Position numbers and translations under genes: made by a program. Positions 1 to 8,989 of a DNA stretch of 64,000 bases are shown here, one piece after another (position 1 is the first letter of the stretch; each line of letters starts with the position of its first letter). Source of the stretch: Mycetocola_A sp015752285 (lineage in GTDB: Bacteria > Actinomycetota > Actinomycetes > Actinomycetales > Microbacteriaceae). The notes below the pieces were generated by a model. It had not been told where the DNA came from and made no database searches. It worked only from the letters and a program-made list of their open reading frames with translations. Location of the stretch: positions 62,001-126,000 of the forward strand of contig NZ_JADOUY010000004.1 in the NCBI RefSeq assembly GCF_015752285.1, read 5' to 3'.

Positions 1-1
1 T

Positions 2-658
2 GAGTGGGAACTGGTCGTCAGCTCGTTCTGGCCGCTGCTGTCCGGGGCCATCACGGGCACCATCCCGCTGTCGCTGATCTCGTTCGCGGTCGGGCTCGTG
101 ATTGCGCTCCTGGTGGCGCTGATGAGACTGTCGCGCAACGCGATCGTCTCCGCGATCGCGCGGATCTACATCTCCATCATCCGCGGCACCCCACTGCTCG
201 TGCAGCTGTTCGTGATCTTCTACGGGTTGCCGTCGATCGGCGTGAAACTCGACCCGTGGCCGAGCGCGATCATCGCGTTCTCGCTCAACGTCGGCGGGTA
301 CGCCGCCGAAGTCATCCGGGCCGCGATCCTGTCTGTGCACCAGGGGCAGTGGGAAGCCGCGTACACGATCGGGATGTCACGCAGGCGGGCTCTCCGGCGG
401 ATCATCCTTCCGCAGGCGGCGAGGGTCTCGGTCCCGCCGCTGTCAAACACCTTCATCAGCCTCGTCAAGGACACCTCTCTTGCATCGCTGATCCTCGTCA
501 CCGAGATGTTCAAACAGGCGCAGAAGATCGCTGCGTTCAGCAGCGAGTTCATGTTGGTCTACCTCGAGGCCGCCCTGATCTACTGGCTGATCTGCCTGGT
601 ACTCTCCTCGGGGCAGAACGTTCTCGAAAAGAGACTGGACCGCTATGTCGCCCACTGA
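2..658 (+). CDS. Polar amino-acid ABC transporter permease, 5' end cut by window edge
   Basis: Inner-membrane permease of a HisM/GlnP-type amino-acid importer. The reading frame is open from base 2, and the residues before the first possible internal start (GTG at 98) already form the typical N-terminal helix with a PLTLISFA-like stretch (IPLSLISFAVGL), so the true start lies left of the window. Several hydrophobic helices follow. The EAA-type cytoplasmic loop that docks the ATPase is visible (GQWEAAYTIGMSRRRALRRI), followed by a conserved ILPQA motif. It overlaps the ATPase gene by 14 bp, so the two are translated together. A solute-binding protein gene is expected upstream. Substrate cannot be told from this fragment. 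Confidence 0.9.
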   Translation, partial: EWELVVSSFWPLLSGAITGTIPLSLISFAVGLVIALLVALMRLSRNAIVSAIARIYISIIRGTPLLVQLFVIFYGLPSIGVKLDPWPSAIIAFSLNVGGYAAEVIRAAILSVHQGQWEAAYTIGMSRRRALRRIILPQAARVSVPPLSNTFISLVKDTSLASLILVTEMFKQAQKIAAFSSEFMLVYLEAALIYWLICLVLSSGQNVLEKRLDRYVAH

Positions 659-1427
659 CCGCACCGCCCCTGATGCCCTCCTGACCGTCACAGGGCTGCA
701 CAAATCCTTCGGCGACAACGAGGTGCTCAAGGGCATCGACCTCGCCGTCCGCCGCGGCAAGGTCCTCGTGCTCATCGGGCCGTCAGGCTCAGGCAAGACA
801 ACCGTTCTGCGGTCGATCAACGGTCTCGAGATTCCGGATGCCGGCATCGTCACGTCGACAGACGGCATCCGTGTCGACTACTCGGCCAAGCCGCCGAAGA
901 AAGACATCCTCACGCTCCGAGATCGCACGGCCATGGTGTTCCAGCACTACAACCTGTTTCCCCACATGACCGTACTGGAGAACATCATCGAGGGCCCTGT
1001 GCAGGTCCAAGGGGTATCGAAGACGGTGGCGACAGAAGAAGCCGTCGCTCTGCTCGAACGTGTCGGTCTCGCCGAGAAGCGTGACGTCTACCCGTTCCAG
1101 CTCTCCGGAGGCCAGGCGCAGCGGGTGGGGATCGTTCGCGCCCTCGCACTCAAACCGCAGCTCCTGCTCTTCGACGAACCGACCAGTGCGCTCGACCCGG
1201 AGCTCGTGGGCGATGTGCTCGCCGTGATGAAGGAACTCGCAGACGAGGGCTGGACGATGGTCGTCGTCACCCACGAACTCGCCTTCGCCAGACAGGTCGC
1301 CGACGAGGTCCTCTTCATGGACGGCGGCGTCATCGTCGAACGCGGCGCTCCGAAAGACATCTTCACCGCGCCGAAACAGGAGCGGACGAAGCAGTTCCTC
1401 CACCGCATCCTCTCGCCGCTGGATTGA
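645..1427 (+). CDS. Amino-acid ABC transporter ATP-binding protein
   Basis: ATPase (260 aa) that powers the upstream permease. Seen: Walker A GPSGSGKTT at residues 45-53, a Q-loop (MVFQHYNLFPHMTVLENI), ABC signature LSGGQ at 153-157, Walker B LLLFDEP ending with D177/E178, D-loop SALDPEL and the switch His in VVTHELAFA. The FQHYNLFPHMT segment is typical of the polar amino-acid (GlnQ/HisP) family. A 15-20 residue insertion with KPPKKD lies between the Walker A region and the Q-loop. The start overlaps the permease stop. This is the last gene of its operon; the next gene is more than 100 bp away. Confidence 0.93.
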   Translation: MSPTDRTAPDALLTVTGLHKSFGDNEVLKGIDLAVRRGKVLVLIGPSGSGKTTVLRSINGLEIPDAGIVTSTDGIRVDYSAKPPKKDILTLRDRTAMVFQHYNLFPHMTVLENIIEGPVQVQGVSKTVATEEAVALLERVGLAEKRDVYPFQLSGGQAQRVGIVRALALKPQLLLFDEPTSALDPELVGDVLAVMKELADEGWTMVVVTHELAFARQVADEVLFMDGGVIVERGAPKDIFTAPKQERTKQFLHRILSPLD

Positions 1428-1533
1428 ATCGGCCTGCGCAGACGACCCGCGCGGTTCCGCGGAAATGCGCTCATCCGCCGGTACAGTGACTCCCACGGGG
1501 CAGATCAGGCCCCGATCGACGAGGAGTGTCACC

Positions 1534-2571
1534 ATGAGCAACACCACCCCCGATCCGGGCAAGCCCAGCGACGGAACCACCCCGGAGGCTGTGCCCTCCG
1601 ACACGACGGCCGACCCGCAGGCCACGCCCGAGGCGACCTCAGACGAGTTCGACCCGGATGCCTTCCGTGACTCGCGTCCGGAAGAGACCGCGAGCAACGA
1701 CGCAGCCCCCGGCGACACCGCCGTGCTCGACACCCCCGTCGACCAGTCTCCCGTTTCGGACGCCGGTGCTGAAAGCTCCTCAGCAACCGCTCACCACCAC
1801 ACTCCCGAGGTTGCCGACCACGCTTACGCCGAGCAGGCCGACACCCACGTCCTGTCGTCGTCCGAGCCCACGGTTCTCACCCAGGCAGACCTGCATGCAG
1901 ACCAGGTGCGCGCTGAAGAGTCCGAGCATGCCGGCGACACCGCCGTTGCTCCCGTGTACACCGACTCGACCGCTCCGGTCGCGCCGACGCCCGCGAACTA
2001 CGACCGCGTCGAACCCGCCCCCGTGCGCCAGCCGGTCTACGTACAGGCACCGAGCGAGCCCAAGGCCAAGGGCAACCGCGGATTCGGCATCCTCGTCTCG
2101 CTCCTCGCCACCGTCGTCTTCGCAGCGATCTACGCGGTCGTCCTCGCGCTGCTGCTCGTCGCCAACAACGGGTCGGTCGACGTCGTCAACGACGTCGTCG
2201 TCAAGGCCCCGTTCTGGATTCCGGTGATCTTCTTCTTCGTCGGCATGGTCCTCGTCGTCGCCGTGGTGAACCGCGGTGGCTGGTGGGCATACGTTCTCGG
2301 TGGCTTCGTGGTCGCCGCGATCGTCTACGGCTCCTACCTCGGTGGAGTGCTCATCGAGCAGGCCTCACGCATCACCCCGAGCGAGGTCGCCGGAGTGGTC
2401 CAGAACGCCCTGTTCTCGCCCGCAGCCGTCGTCGCATTCGTCATCGGCCGCGAGGTTCCCATCTGGTTCGGCGCCTGGATCGCCGCACGGGGTCGCAAGG
2501 TCAAGGAACGCAACGTCGAGGCCAGGAACGAGTACGAGCGCATCCTCGACCAGGGTCCCGTCGTCTCCTGA
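1534..2571 (+). CDS. Hypothetical membrane protein with acidic disordered N-terminus
   Basis: A 345-aa protein without a family I recognise. The first ~190 residues are rich in Asp, Glu, Pro, Thr and Ala and look disordered. They are followed by a basic linker and four hydrophobic segments: one beginning GFGILVSLLATVVFAAI, one around WIPVIFFFVGMVLVVAVV, a GGWWAYVLGGFVVAAIVYG helix, and a last one near AAVVAFVIGREVPIWF. It ends in a basic tail, so a cytoplasmic N-terminus and C-terminus are likely. The ATG at 1534 is preferred over an upstream in-frame start because GAGGAG sits 7 nt before it. A TACAGT -10-like box lies at 1482-1487. It stands alone between the ABC operon and the secretion block; function unknown. 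Confidence 0.75.
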   Translation: MSNTTPDPGKPSDGTTPEAVPSDTTADPQATPEATSDEFDPDAFRDSRPEETASNDAAPGDTAVLDTPVDQSPVSDAGAESSSATAHHHTPEVADHAYAEQADTHVLSSSEPTVLTQADLHADQVRAEESEHAGDTAVAPVYTDSTAPVAPTPANYDRVEPAPVRQPVYVQAPSEPKAKGNRGFGILVSLLATVVFAAIYAVVLALLLVANNGSVDVVNDVVVKAPFWIPVIFFFVGMVLVVAVVNRGGWWAYVLGGFVVAAIVYGSYLGGVLIEQASRITPSEVAGVVQNALFSPAAVVAFVIGREVPIWFGAWIAARGRKVKERNVEARNEYERILDQGPVVS

Positions 2572-2584
2572 CGTGGTGACGACG

Positions 2585-2616
2585 TGCCCCGGAGATGGGT
2601 AGTTCTCCCCGGGGCA
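2585..2616 (+). terminator. Terminator-like inverted repeat overlapping T7SS operator A
   Basis: Perfect 8-bp arms TGCCCCGG (2585-2592) and CCGGGGCA (2609-2616), starting 14 bp after the stop of the preceding membrane-protein gene. There is no T-tract, so simple intrinsic termination is uncertain. The loop contains most of operator A, so RNA from the upstream gene and protein binding to DNA could both involve this segment. Confidence 0.35.
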
Positions 2617-2640
2617 GGCTCGCACCCCGTTGGCTAAGCT
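2595..2640 (+). promoter_or_regulatory. T7SS-block promoter A: palindromic operator plus -10
   Basis: Operator half-sites ATGGGTAG and CTCCCCGG (2595-2602, 2605-2612) around a TT centre, then a 22-bp gap and a -10 box TAAGCT at 2635-2640. No TTGACA-like -35 is visible. Spacing and half-sites match the promoters at 8587, 12018 and 33180. This would place the transcription start near 2647 and drive the RDD-FHA and motor genes. Confidence 0.6.
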
Positions 2641-2721
2641 GATGGCCGGGCAGGATGCCCCACCATCGACAACCGGTCGGGTTCGGCCGGGATTGCCTGT
2701 GGCCCTGCAGGAACGTGGGGC

Positions 2722-4014
2722 ATGACCCGAGGAGCGACCGTGACCGTCACCCCTGCAGTGGCGTCCGAAGCGCCGGAGATCGGCTTTCTTCCCGACGGGC
2801 GGCCTGACCCGGAGTATGCGACGGCCGTCGGCCTCGTTGCAGCACCCCGTCTGCGTCGCTCCCTAGCGTTCGCGGTCGACGCGGTTATCTGGGGCGTCAT
2901 CGCTGCGACCGGTCTGATCGGCGCCCTTCCGTTGCTGGCCGAATTGCAGGCCGGTGATGTCACACCCACGACGCTCGCTCGCAGCGACAACTTCGGCACC
3001 GCGCTCCTGTTCTACGTCGTCACCCAGTCGCTGCTTTTCGTCCTCGGCCTCGTGCAACTGATCCTCCACGGCATCCGCGGGGTGACCTTCGGCAAGATGA
3101 TCTTCGGACTGCGGACCGTCCGCGCGTCGACCTTCGCAAAACCCGGGTTCTGGCGAATCGTCGCCCGCGCCGTCGTGATGTACCTGTCTGCCGTCATCGT
3201 GCCCTTTCTCGGTGTCATCGTCTTCCTGCTCTCTCCGATCTGGGACCCGCAGCGCCGAGGACGGGGCTGGCACGACCGGATGTTCACCGTCTGGATGGTC
3301 GATGTCCGCACAGGCCTCGACCCCACCGACGCGAAAGCCCTCCGCCTTGCCCGAAAAGCAGCGAGCGCCGGGCCCGCCGTCGAGCAGATCGTGCTTCCGT
3401 CGCTGGCCACCCGCGCCGGCCATGCGTCAGACGTCGAGTTCGTGCCCAGTGCGCGGTCGAGCTCGGGAGTCATCGCCGCGCACGCCCCTCTGGACACACC
3501 CGGTCCCCTCGAACCGTGGGACCCGCCCGCCATCGGAAACGGCACAGCGGCAGGCGACGTCCCGTCCGCTCCGGCGACGGCATCCGCCCCTGTCCCGCCT
3601 GACGCATCAGCACCTCCGCTGCCCCGGCAGGAGCCCGTGCAGCAGCCAACGTCCGAAGCGGTCGGCCTGGCTCCGTCAGCTTTTCTCCGTTTCGACGACG
3701 GAGCCGTGATCCATGTGCACGGGACCGGGCTCCTCGGCCGCAACCCCGAGCCCCGCCCGGGTGAGACGGTGCAATACGTGATTCCGGTTCCGGATTCCAC
3801 CCTGCAGATCTCCAAGACGCACGCGAGTTTCGGCTTCGACGACCGCGGGTTCTGGATCTCAGACCGCAACTCAAGCAACGGCACCACGGTGATCCCGCCG
3901 TCCGGCGAACCGCTGGAGCTCACCGCCGGACAACGAGAGTACCTCGTCCCCGGCTCCTCTGTTCTGATCGGCGGACGCCGATTCTCCGTCGAGGTCGGGT
4001 CCAGCGCCGCATGA
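2722..4014 (+). CDS. RDD-family membrane protein with C-terminal FHA domain
   Basis: 430 aa. Residues ~40-190 form an RDD-type membrane domain: an Arg/Asp-containing first helix (RRSLAFAVDAVIWGV), a GVTFGKMIFGLRTVR motif and a cytoplasmic GRGWHDRMF motif. A long Pro/Ala-rich linker follows (~240-310), then a forkhead-associated domain (~325-425) with LLGRNPEP, SKTHASF and NSSNGT, the usual phosphothreonine-binding signature. FHA proteins of this kind dock on Ser/Thr-kinase targets; a kinase and phosphatase lie downstream. The start is ambiguous: ATG 2722 has AGGAA 8 nt before it, while GTG 2740 has a stronger GAGGAG 5 nt before it. The gene is followed after 37 bp by the secretion motor, probably in one operon. 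Confidence 0.85.
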   Translation: MTRGATVTVTPAVASEAPEIGFLPDGRPDPEYATAVGLVAAPRLRRSLAFAVDAVIWGVIAATGLIGALPLLAELQAGDVTPTTLARSDNFGTALLFYVVTQSLLFVLGLVQLILHGIRGVTFGKMIFGLRTVRASTFAKPGFWRIVARAVVMYLSAVIVPFLGVIVFLLSPIWDPQRRGRGWHDRMFTVWMVDVRTGLDPTDAKALRLARKAASAGPAVEQIVLPSLATRAGHASDVEFVPSARSSSGVIAAHAPLDTPGPLEPWDPPAIGNGTAAGDVPSAPATASAPVPPDASAPPLPRQEPVQQPTSEAVGLAPSAFLRFDDGAVIHVHGTGLLGRNPEPRPGETVQYVIPVPDSTLQISKTHASFGFDDRGFWISDRNSSNGTTVIPPSGEPLELTAGQREYLVPGSSVLIGGRRFSVEVGSSAA

Positions 4015-4051
4015 CCCCTCCCTGCCGACAGCTACCCACGAAGGAACTTCC

Positions 4052-7000
4052 ATGAAGGTCAAGCTCACGCTCCTGCGGCAGGCCGGCTCGTCGGTCGACA
4101 TCATCATCACGGCGGACTCGACCGCGACGGTGCAGGACATCGCGCGATCGATCGCCGAGACGGATCCGCTCACCGCTCACCTGTCGAAGGACGGCCTCTC
4201 GGTCCTCACCCTGTCGGTCGCGCCGCCCACGTCCAGTGACCTCGTTCCGCTGCACCCCGACGTGCTCATCGGTGAGGCGCCACTGGGCTCCGGCTTCCAG
4301 GCGTCCGTGATTTCCCTCGGGACGTCGAACGCGCTGCGTACCCCGCAGGACCTTGAGGCGAGCCCGGTGGCCGCTGTCGTCCGCGTGCATTCCGGACCCG
4401 ATGCAGGTAAAGACTTCCACGTGCCGCAGGGGCACAGCACGCTCGGCCGCGGCGCCGACGCCGACATCGTGCTCAACGACCCCCTGGTCTCGAAACGTCA
4501 CGCCAGGCTCGAGGTGACCGGCGGGCTCGAGCTCGTCGATCTCAACTCCGCGAACGGTGTCCTCGTCGACGGTGGTCTCGTGCAGCGTGTGAAAGTCATC
4601 CCTGGGCAGCGCATCATTCTCGGTGACAGCGAGATCAGCATCACCCCGGTCGGGTCATCGGTTGCCGGAGGGGACATCGTTCTCGAACGGGGCGGCGGAC
4701 TGATGTTCAACCGGTCTCCGCGCGTCGAAGTGCGTTACCCCGGCGTCGAATACCCGCACCCTAAGGTGCCGGCCGAGGCGGATCCCCGGGTGTTCCCGTG
4801 GCCGATGGTCGTCGCACCAGCCATGCTCGGCGTCGCCATGTTCTTCATCTTCGACCGGCCCGCTGCCCTGCTCATGGTGTTCATGTCCCCGCTCATGATG
4901 CTGGGAAACTTCGTCGGGCAGCGCACCCAGAGCGGCAAGAAGCTCAAACGGGAGATCGACACCTTCGAGCAGCAGATCGAGAAGCTCGAAGACGACCTCG
5001 TCGGCCAGGTCGCCATCGAACGGGACCGCAGGCACGCCGAAGCCCCCGCCGTCGCGACGGTCTACGAAGCGGCGATGCGACTCGGCGGGATGCTGTGGAC
5101 ACGGCGTCCCGAGCACTGGAACTTCCTCTCGATCCGCCTCGGCGTCGGCCGCGCCCGATCTAGGAACACCGTCTCAGACGGCGGGAACAACAACGGGATC
5201 CCCGAGTACTCGCAACGCGTGGATGAACTCACGTCGAGTTACGAATGGGTCGACGACGTGCCCGTGGTCGAGTTGCTGCCCAGCGCGGGTGCCATCGGCA
5301 TCGCCGGGTCACGGGAGGTCGCCGCAGACATCCTGCGGGGAATCGGTGTGCAGTTGTTCGGTCTCCACGCGCCGAACGAACTGGTGACGGCAGCCATCGT
5401 CGACCCGTCCTGGACCAACGAGCTCGAGTGGATGAAATGGCTGCCGCACACGACAAGCCCGAAATCACCGTTTGCTGAGATGTCGCTGGCAGACAGCCAG
5501 TCTGCCGGAACGGCGCTCCTCAACGGCCTCGAAGAAGCCATCCTCGGCCGGCTCTCCGGAACTCCGAGCAGGCTGGGACCCCTTCGCGATTCAGAGTCGT
5601 CGATGGTACTCGGCTCACGAGTCGGCGAGACCGGCGCGGCAGTCGGCGCCCTCGAAGGCGACGTCGCCCTGCTCCTCATCGTCTCGAGCGATGCTCCGAT
5701 CGATCGACCGCGCCTCACCCAGGTGATCGAGCGGGGACCGGACGCCGGGATCTACACGATCTTCGTCGGCCCCACCGTCGAGTCGCTGCCGGCGGCGTGC
5801 CGCACGTTCATCGACGCCACAGCGGGGATGGACGCCGCGCGTGTCGGTTACGTGCGAGCGGGGGAGGACTACACCGACGTCAAGGTGGAGGGTGTGTCGA
5901 ATGCGTACGCGCACCTCTTCGCGAAGCGCCTTGCACCCGTCGTCGACTCGAGCACGGTCACCGCAGACTCGAGCGACCTCCCGAGGAGCGTGTCGCTTCT
6001 CAAACTCGTGGGTACCGACATGGCCTCTCAGCCAGGCGCAGCGATCGAACGCTGGGCTCAGAACAACTCAATCGTCGACCGTTCGGGTGCACAGCTTGGT
6101 CGGCTGAAGCGTGCGGGAACGCTCAAGGCCTACATCGGGCAGGCCAGCCCGGATGCCATGTCGCTTGACCTGCGCACCCAGGGTCCCCACGCCCTCGTCG
6201 GCGGAACCACCGGTTCAGGAAAGTCGGAGTTCCTCCAGGCCTGGGTCCTCGGCATGGCGGCCGAGTACAGTCCGGACCGCGTGACCTTCCTGTTCGTCGA
6301 CTACAAGGGAGGGTCGGCATTCGCCGACTGCGTCGAGCTGCCGCACTGTGTAGGACTCGTCACCGACCTCAGCCCTCACCTCGTGCGCCGAGCGCTCACC
6401 AGCCTTCGAGCCGAACTCCACCACCGCGAGCACCTGTTCAACCGCAAGAAGGCCAAGGACCTGCTCGAGCTCGAGAAACGCCGGGACCCGGAGACGCCCC
6501 CTGCACTCGTGCTCGTGATCGACGAGTTCGCCGCCCTCGCCGGCGAGGTACCCGAGTTCGTCGACGGAGTCGTCGACATCGCCCAGCGCGGCCGCTCCCT
6601 CGGAATCCACCTGATCATGGCCACCCAGCGACCGGCAGGTGTGATCAAGGACAACCTCCGGGCCAACACCAACCTGCGGGTCGCCCTGCGGATGGCAGAT
6701 GTGTCCGACTCCAACGACGTCGTCGGCGACCCCGTCGCGGGCACGTTCGACCCGTCCATCCCCGGCCGCGGTATCGCCAAGACCGGGCCGGGCAGGCTCG
6801 TTCCCTTCCAGTCCGGTTATGCCGGTGGGTGGACCAACGAGGAGGTCGACGAGGCACAGGTCAAGATCGCCGAGCTTCGATTCGGTTCGATCGTCGTCTG
6901 GGAGACGGATGCCGGCCCCGAGTCCGACTCGCACACCGAAGACCTCGGCCCCAACGACCAGAAGCGCATCGTGAAGAACCTCATCGAGGCCACGAAGGAA

Positions 7001-8563
7001 GCCAGGATCCCGGCACCTCGGCGCCCCTGGCTCGATGACCTCCGGGTCGAGGTCGACCTGCGGGAGTTGCCGCTCGTCGGAGACAACCGCATTCCGCTCG
7101 GCCTCGCAGACATCCCCGAGCGTCAGTTGCAGGAACCGGTGTACTTCGAGCCGGACACCGACGGGCACATGCTCCTCTACGGGACCGGTGGCGCCGGTAA
7201 ATCCGCCGCTCTTCGCTCCATCGCGACGGCGATCGGCGCGAACCCCGAGATGGGTGCCGCGCAGGTGTACGGCCTCGACTTCGGTACCGGCGCGCTGCGG
7301 TCGGTCGAGATCCTTCCCCACGTGGGCTCGATCGTGTCGGGTGACGACGCCGAGCGTGTGCAGCGCCTGCTCCGCACGCTCCGATCGATGCTCGACGACC
7401 GCGCGAAACGGTACTCCGAGGTGAACGCCGCCAGCCTCACCGAGTATCGCGAGCTGAGCGGGCGCACAACCGAACCGCGCGTGGTGCTTCTCATCGATGG
7501 CTTCGGCACATTCAAACAGGAGTGGGAGACGACCTCAGCGCGTTCGCCGTACTACAACATCTTCATGCGGATCCTGGGTGAGGGCCGGCCGCTCGGAATC
7601 CACGCCGTGGCATCCGCTGATCGATACGGCGCGGTCCCGACCGCCGTCAGCGCAAACGTCCCCAAGCGCATCGTCCTGCGACTCTCCGATGACAACTCCT
7701 ATGCCATCCTCGGAGCGCCCAAAGACGTCCTCAACGAGCGAAGCGGCCCCGGTCGGGCGATCGTCGACGGCTTCGAAACCCAGCTCGCGGTGATGGGTGG
7801 AACGTCGAATGTCGCCAAGCAGACCGCAGCGCTGCACGAGTTCGCCGAACAGCTCCGCGCCCGCGGAGCCATCGAGGTCGGTGAGATCGGCGCACTGCCG
7901 ACCGAGCTCAAGGTGCAGGACCTGCCAGATTCGGTCGACGGGCTGCCCGTCATCGGTATCTCGGACGATGTGCTCGGCCCGAAGGGGTTCGAACCGATCG
8001 GGACCTTCGTCGTCGCCGGGCCGCCGCGCAGCGGAAAGTCCAATGCGCTGCGGGCCCTCATCATCGCCATGGCACGACTGGACCCGGAGGCGAAGTTCTT
8101 CCACATCGGTGGCAGGCGCGCCGTGCTCAGAGGCTTCAGGCCGTGGGTCAGGTCGGCGTCGTCTGTGGACGATGTCAGAGCACTCGCCAAGGAACTCACC
8201 GGCATCATCCCGGACGAGACGATCCCCGGCCGGATCGTCATCGTGCTCGAGAACGTCACCGAATTCGCCGACTCAGACGCCGAGCGGCCGCTCAAGGAAA
8301 TGTTCCAGGCTCTCAACCGCAGTGACCACTTCCTTATGGGCGACGGCGACGTCACGCAGCTCGGGTCGGGTTACGGCTTCATCGGCGACTTCAAGGGCGG
8401 GCGTCGCGGAATCGTGCTCAAACCGGACACGTACGATGGCGACTCGTTGTTCAAGGTGCCGTTCCCGCGCGTGCAGAGACACGAGTTCCCCGAAGGCCGT
8501 GGTCTTTTCGTCGAGAACGGGCGTGCGGTCACTGTGCAGATGCCACTCGTCCCCGAAGACTGA
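4052..8563 (+). CDS. EssC/EccC-like type VII secretion motor with FHA and three FtsK/SpoIIIE domains
   Basis: 1503 aa, the energising ATPase of an Esx (type VII) secretion system. Order: a ubiquitin-like/YukD-like N-terminal region (~1-90); an FHA domain (~105-200; STLGRGADADI, SKRHARL, NSANG); two adjacent membrane helices (~248-290); a coiled linker; then three FtsK/SpoIIIE ATPase domains. Domain 1 has a full Walker A (GGTTGSGKS, 717-725) and Walker B (LVIDEF, D824/E825). Domain 2 has Walker A GTGGAGKS (1044-1051) but IDGF, lacking the catalytic Glu. Domain 3 has GPPRSGKS (1323-1330) and a degenerate VLENVTE. One active plus two degenerate modules matches known EssC/EccC behaviour, where the last domain reads the substrate signal. 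An AAGGAA ribosome site precedes the ATG. Confidence 0.9.
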   Translation: MKVKLTLLRQAGSSVDIIITADSTATVQDIARSIAETDPLTAHLSKDGLSVLTLSVAPPTSSDLVPLHPDVLIGEAPLGSGFQASVISLGTSNALRTPQDLEASPVAAVVRVHSGPDAGKDFHVPQGHSTLGRGADADIVLNDPLVSKRHARLEVTGGLELVDLNSANGVLVDGGLVQRVKVIPGQRIILGDSEISITPVGSSVAGGDIVLERGGGLMFNRSPRVEVRYPGVEYPHPKVPAEADPRVFPWPMVVAPAMLGVAMFFIFDRPAALLMVFMSPLMMLGNFVGQRTQSGKKLKREIDTFEQQIEKLEDDLVGQVAIERDRRHAEAPAVATVYEAAMRLGGMLWTRRPEHWNFLSIRLGVGRARSRNTVSDGGNNNGIPEYSQRVDELTSSYEWVDDVPVVELLPSAGAIGIAGSREVAADILRGIGVQLFGLHAPNELVTAAIVDPSWTNELEWMKWLPHTTSPKSPFAEMSLADSQSAGTALLNGLEEAILGRLSGTPSRLGPLRDSESSMVLGSRVGETGAAVGALEGDVALLLIVSSDAPIDRPRLTQVIERGPDAGIYTIFVGPTVESLPAACRTFIDATAGMDAARVGYVRAGEDYTDVKVEGVSNAYAHLFAKRLAPVVDSSTVTADSSDLPRSVSLLKLVGTDMASQPGAAIERWAQNNSIVDRSGAQLGRLKRAGTLKAYIGQASPDAMSLDLRTQGPHALVGGTTGSGKSEFLQAWVLGMAAEYSPDRVTFLFVDYKGGSAFADCVELPHCVGLVTDLSPHLVRRALTSLRAELHHREHLFNRKKAKDLLELEKRRDPETPPALVLVIDEFAALAGEVPEFVDGVVDIAQRGRSLGIHLIMATQRPAGVIKDNLRANTNLRVALRMADVSDSNDVVGDPVAGTFDPSIPGRGIAKTGPGRLVPFQSGYAGGWTNEEVDEAQVKIAELRFGSIVVWETDAGPESDSHTEDLGPNDQKRIVKNLIEATKEARIPAPRRPWLDDLRVEVDLRELPLVGDNRIPLGLADIPERQLQEPVYFEPDTDGHMLLYGTGGAGKSAALRSIATAIGANPEMGAAQVYGLDFGTGALRSVEILPHVGSIVSGDDAERVQRLLRTLRSMLDDRAKRYSEVNAASLTEYRELSGRTTEPRVVLLIDGFGTFKQEWETTSARSPYYNIFMRILGEGRPLGIHAVASADRYGAVPTAVSANVPKRIVLRLSDDNSYAILGAPKDVLNERSGPGRAIVDGFETQLAVMGGTSNVAKQTAALHEFAEQLRARGAIEVGEIGALPTELKVQDLPDSVDGLPVIGISDDVLGPKGFEPIGTFVVAGPPRSGKSNALRALIIAMARLDPEAKFFHIGGRRAVLRGFRPWVRSASSVDDVRALAKELTGIIPDETIPGRIVIVLENVTEFADSDAERPLKEMFQALNRSDHFLMGDGDVTQLGSGYGFIGDFKGGRRGIVLKPDTYDGDSLFKVPFPRVQRHEFPEGRGLFVENGRAVTVQMPLVPED

Positions 8564-8586
8564 GCCCTCCCGGGACCCGGGGGGTG

Positions 8587-8632
8587 ATGGGGAGGACTCC
8601 CCATGGCCTCGTCGGATGCCGCTCGATAGGCT
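8587..8632 (+). promoter_or_regulatory. T7SS-block promoter B: perfect palindromic operator plus -10
   Basis: The best copy of the shared operator: ATGGGGAG (8587-8594), GA, CTCCCCAT (8597-8604), a perfect 8-bp inverted repeat. After 22 bp comes -10 box TAGGCT at 8627-8632. No -35 is visible. It drives the first substrate cassette starting at 8663, with a short leader carrying a GGGGGG ribosome site. Confidence 0.68.
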
Positions 8633-8662
8633 GAAGCCGAACGCACGAAATGGGGGGACCGG

Positions 8663-8986
8663 ATGAGCGACATCATGCTCGACCTCGAACGACTTCGCAC
8701 CGCCAACGAGGGGTTGGTGAACTCGATCAGCGAGTTCGAAAACGCTGCGAAGCGCAACGACGAGCTCGAAAAAAGCATCGGACGTCCGGATGACCGGAGC
8801 GCTCTCCGTGACAAGGCGAGCGACTTCGAAAGCGCCTGGAATGACAAACGTGAGGCACTTCTTGAGAATCTCACCGGCATCCAGGAACACCTGCAGGCAA
8901 TCGTCGACAACTGGCACACCGTCGACACGGATGCCGCAGCGGCGATGACTGCGGACACCACGACCGTCCCATCACAGGCAAGGTAG
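8663..8986 (+). CDS. Small helical WXG100-like protein, cassette 1
   Basis: 107 aa, all-helical, with W59 (SAWND) and W84, fitting a WXG100-like helix-turn-helix hairpin with WND in place of WXG. The core LRDKASDFE...LTGIQ is shared with the protein at 12508. In an ungapped hand alignment 41 of the first 107 positions are identical and both Trp residues align, so the two are paralogues. The ATG has GGGGGGACC just upstream. It lies 3 bp before the large substrate-like gene, as expected if it is its secretion partner. Exact family assignment is inferred from size, Trp placement and context. Confidence 0.7.
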   Translation: MSDIMLDLERLRTANEGLVNSISEFENAAKRNDELEKSIGRPDDRSALRDKASDFESAWNDKREALLENLTGIQEHLQAIVDNWHTVDTDAAAAMTADTTTVPSQAR

Positions 8987-8989
8987 ACG

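Noticed and set aside
1..684. 226-aa frame starting at base 4
   Set aside because: Arg/His/Pro-rich shadow of the permease, which is read in the frame beginning at base 2 with proper membrane helices.
6215..7321. 368-aa reverse open frame inside the secretion motor gene
   Set aside because: High-GC shadow frame opposite conserved ATPase modules; composition rich in Arg/Asp/Gly as expected from antisense codons.
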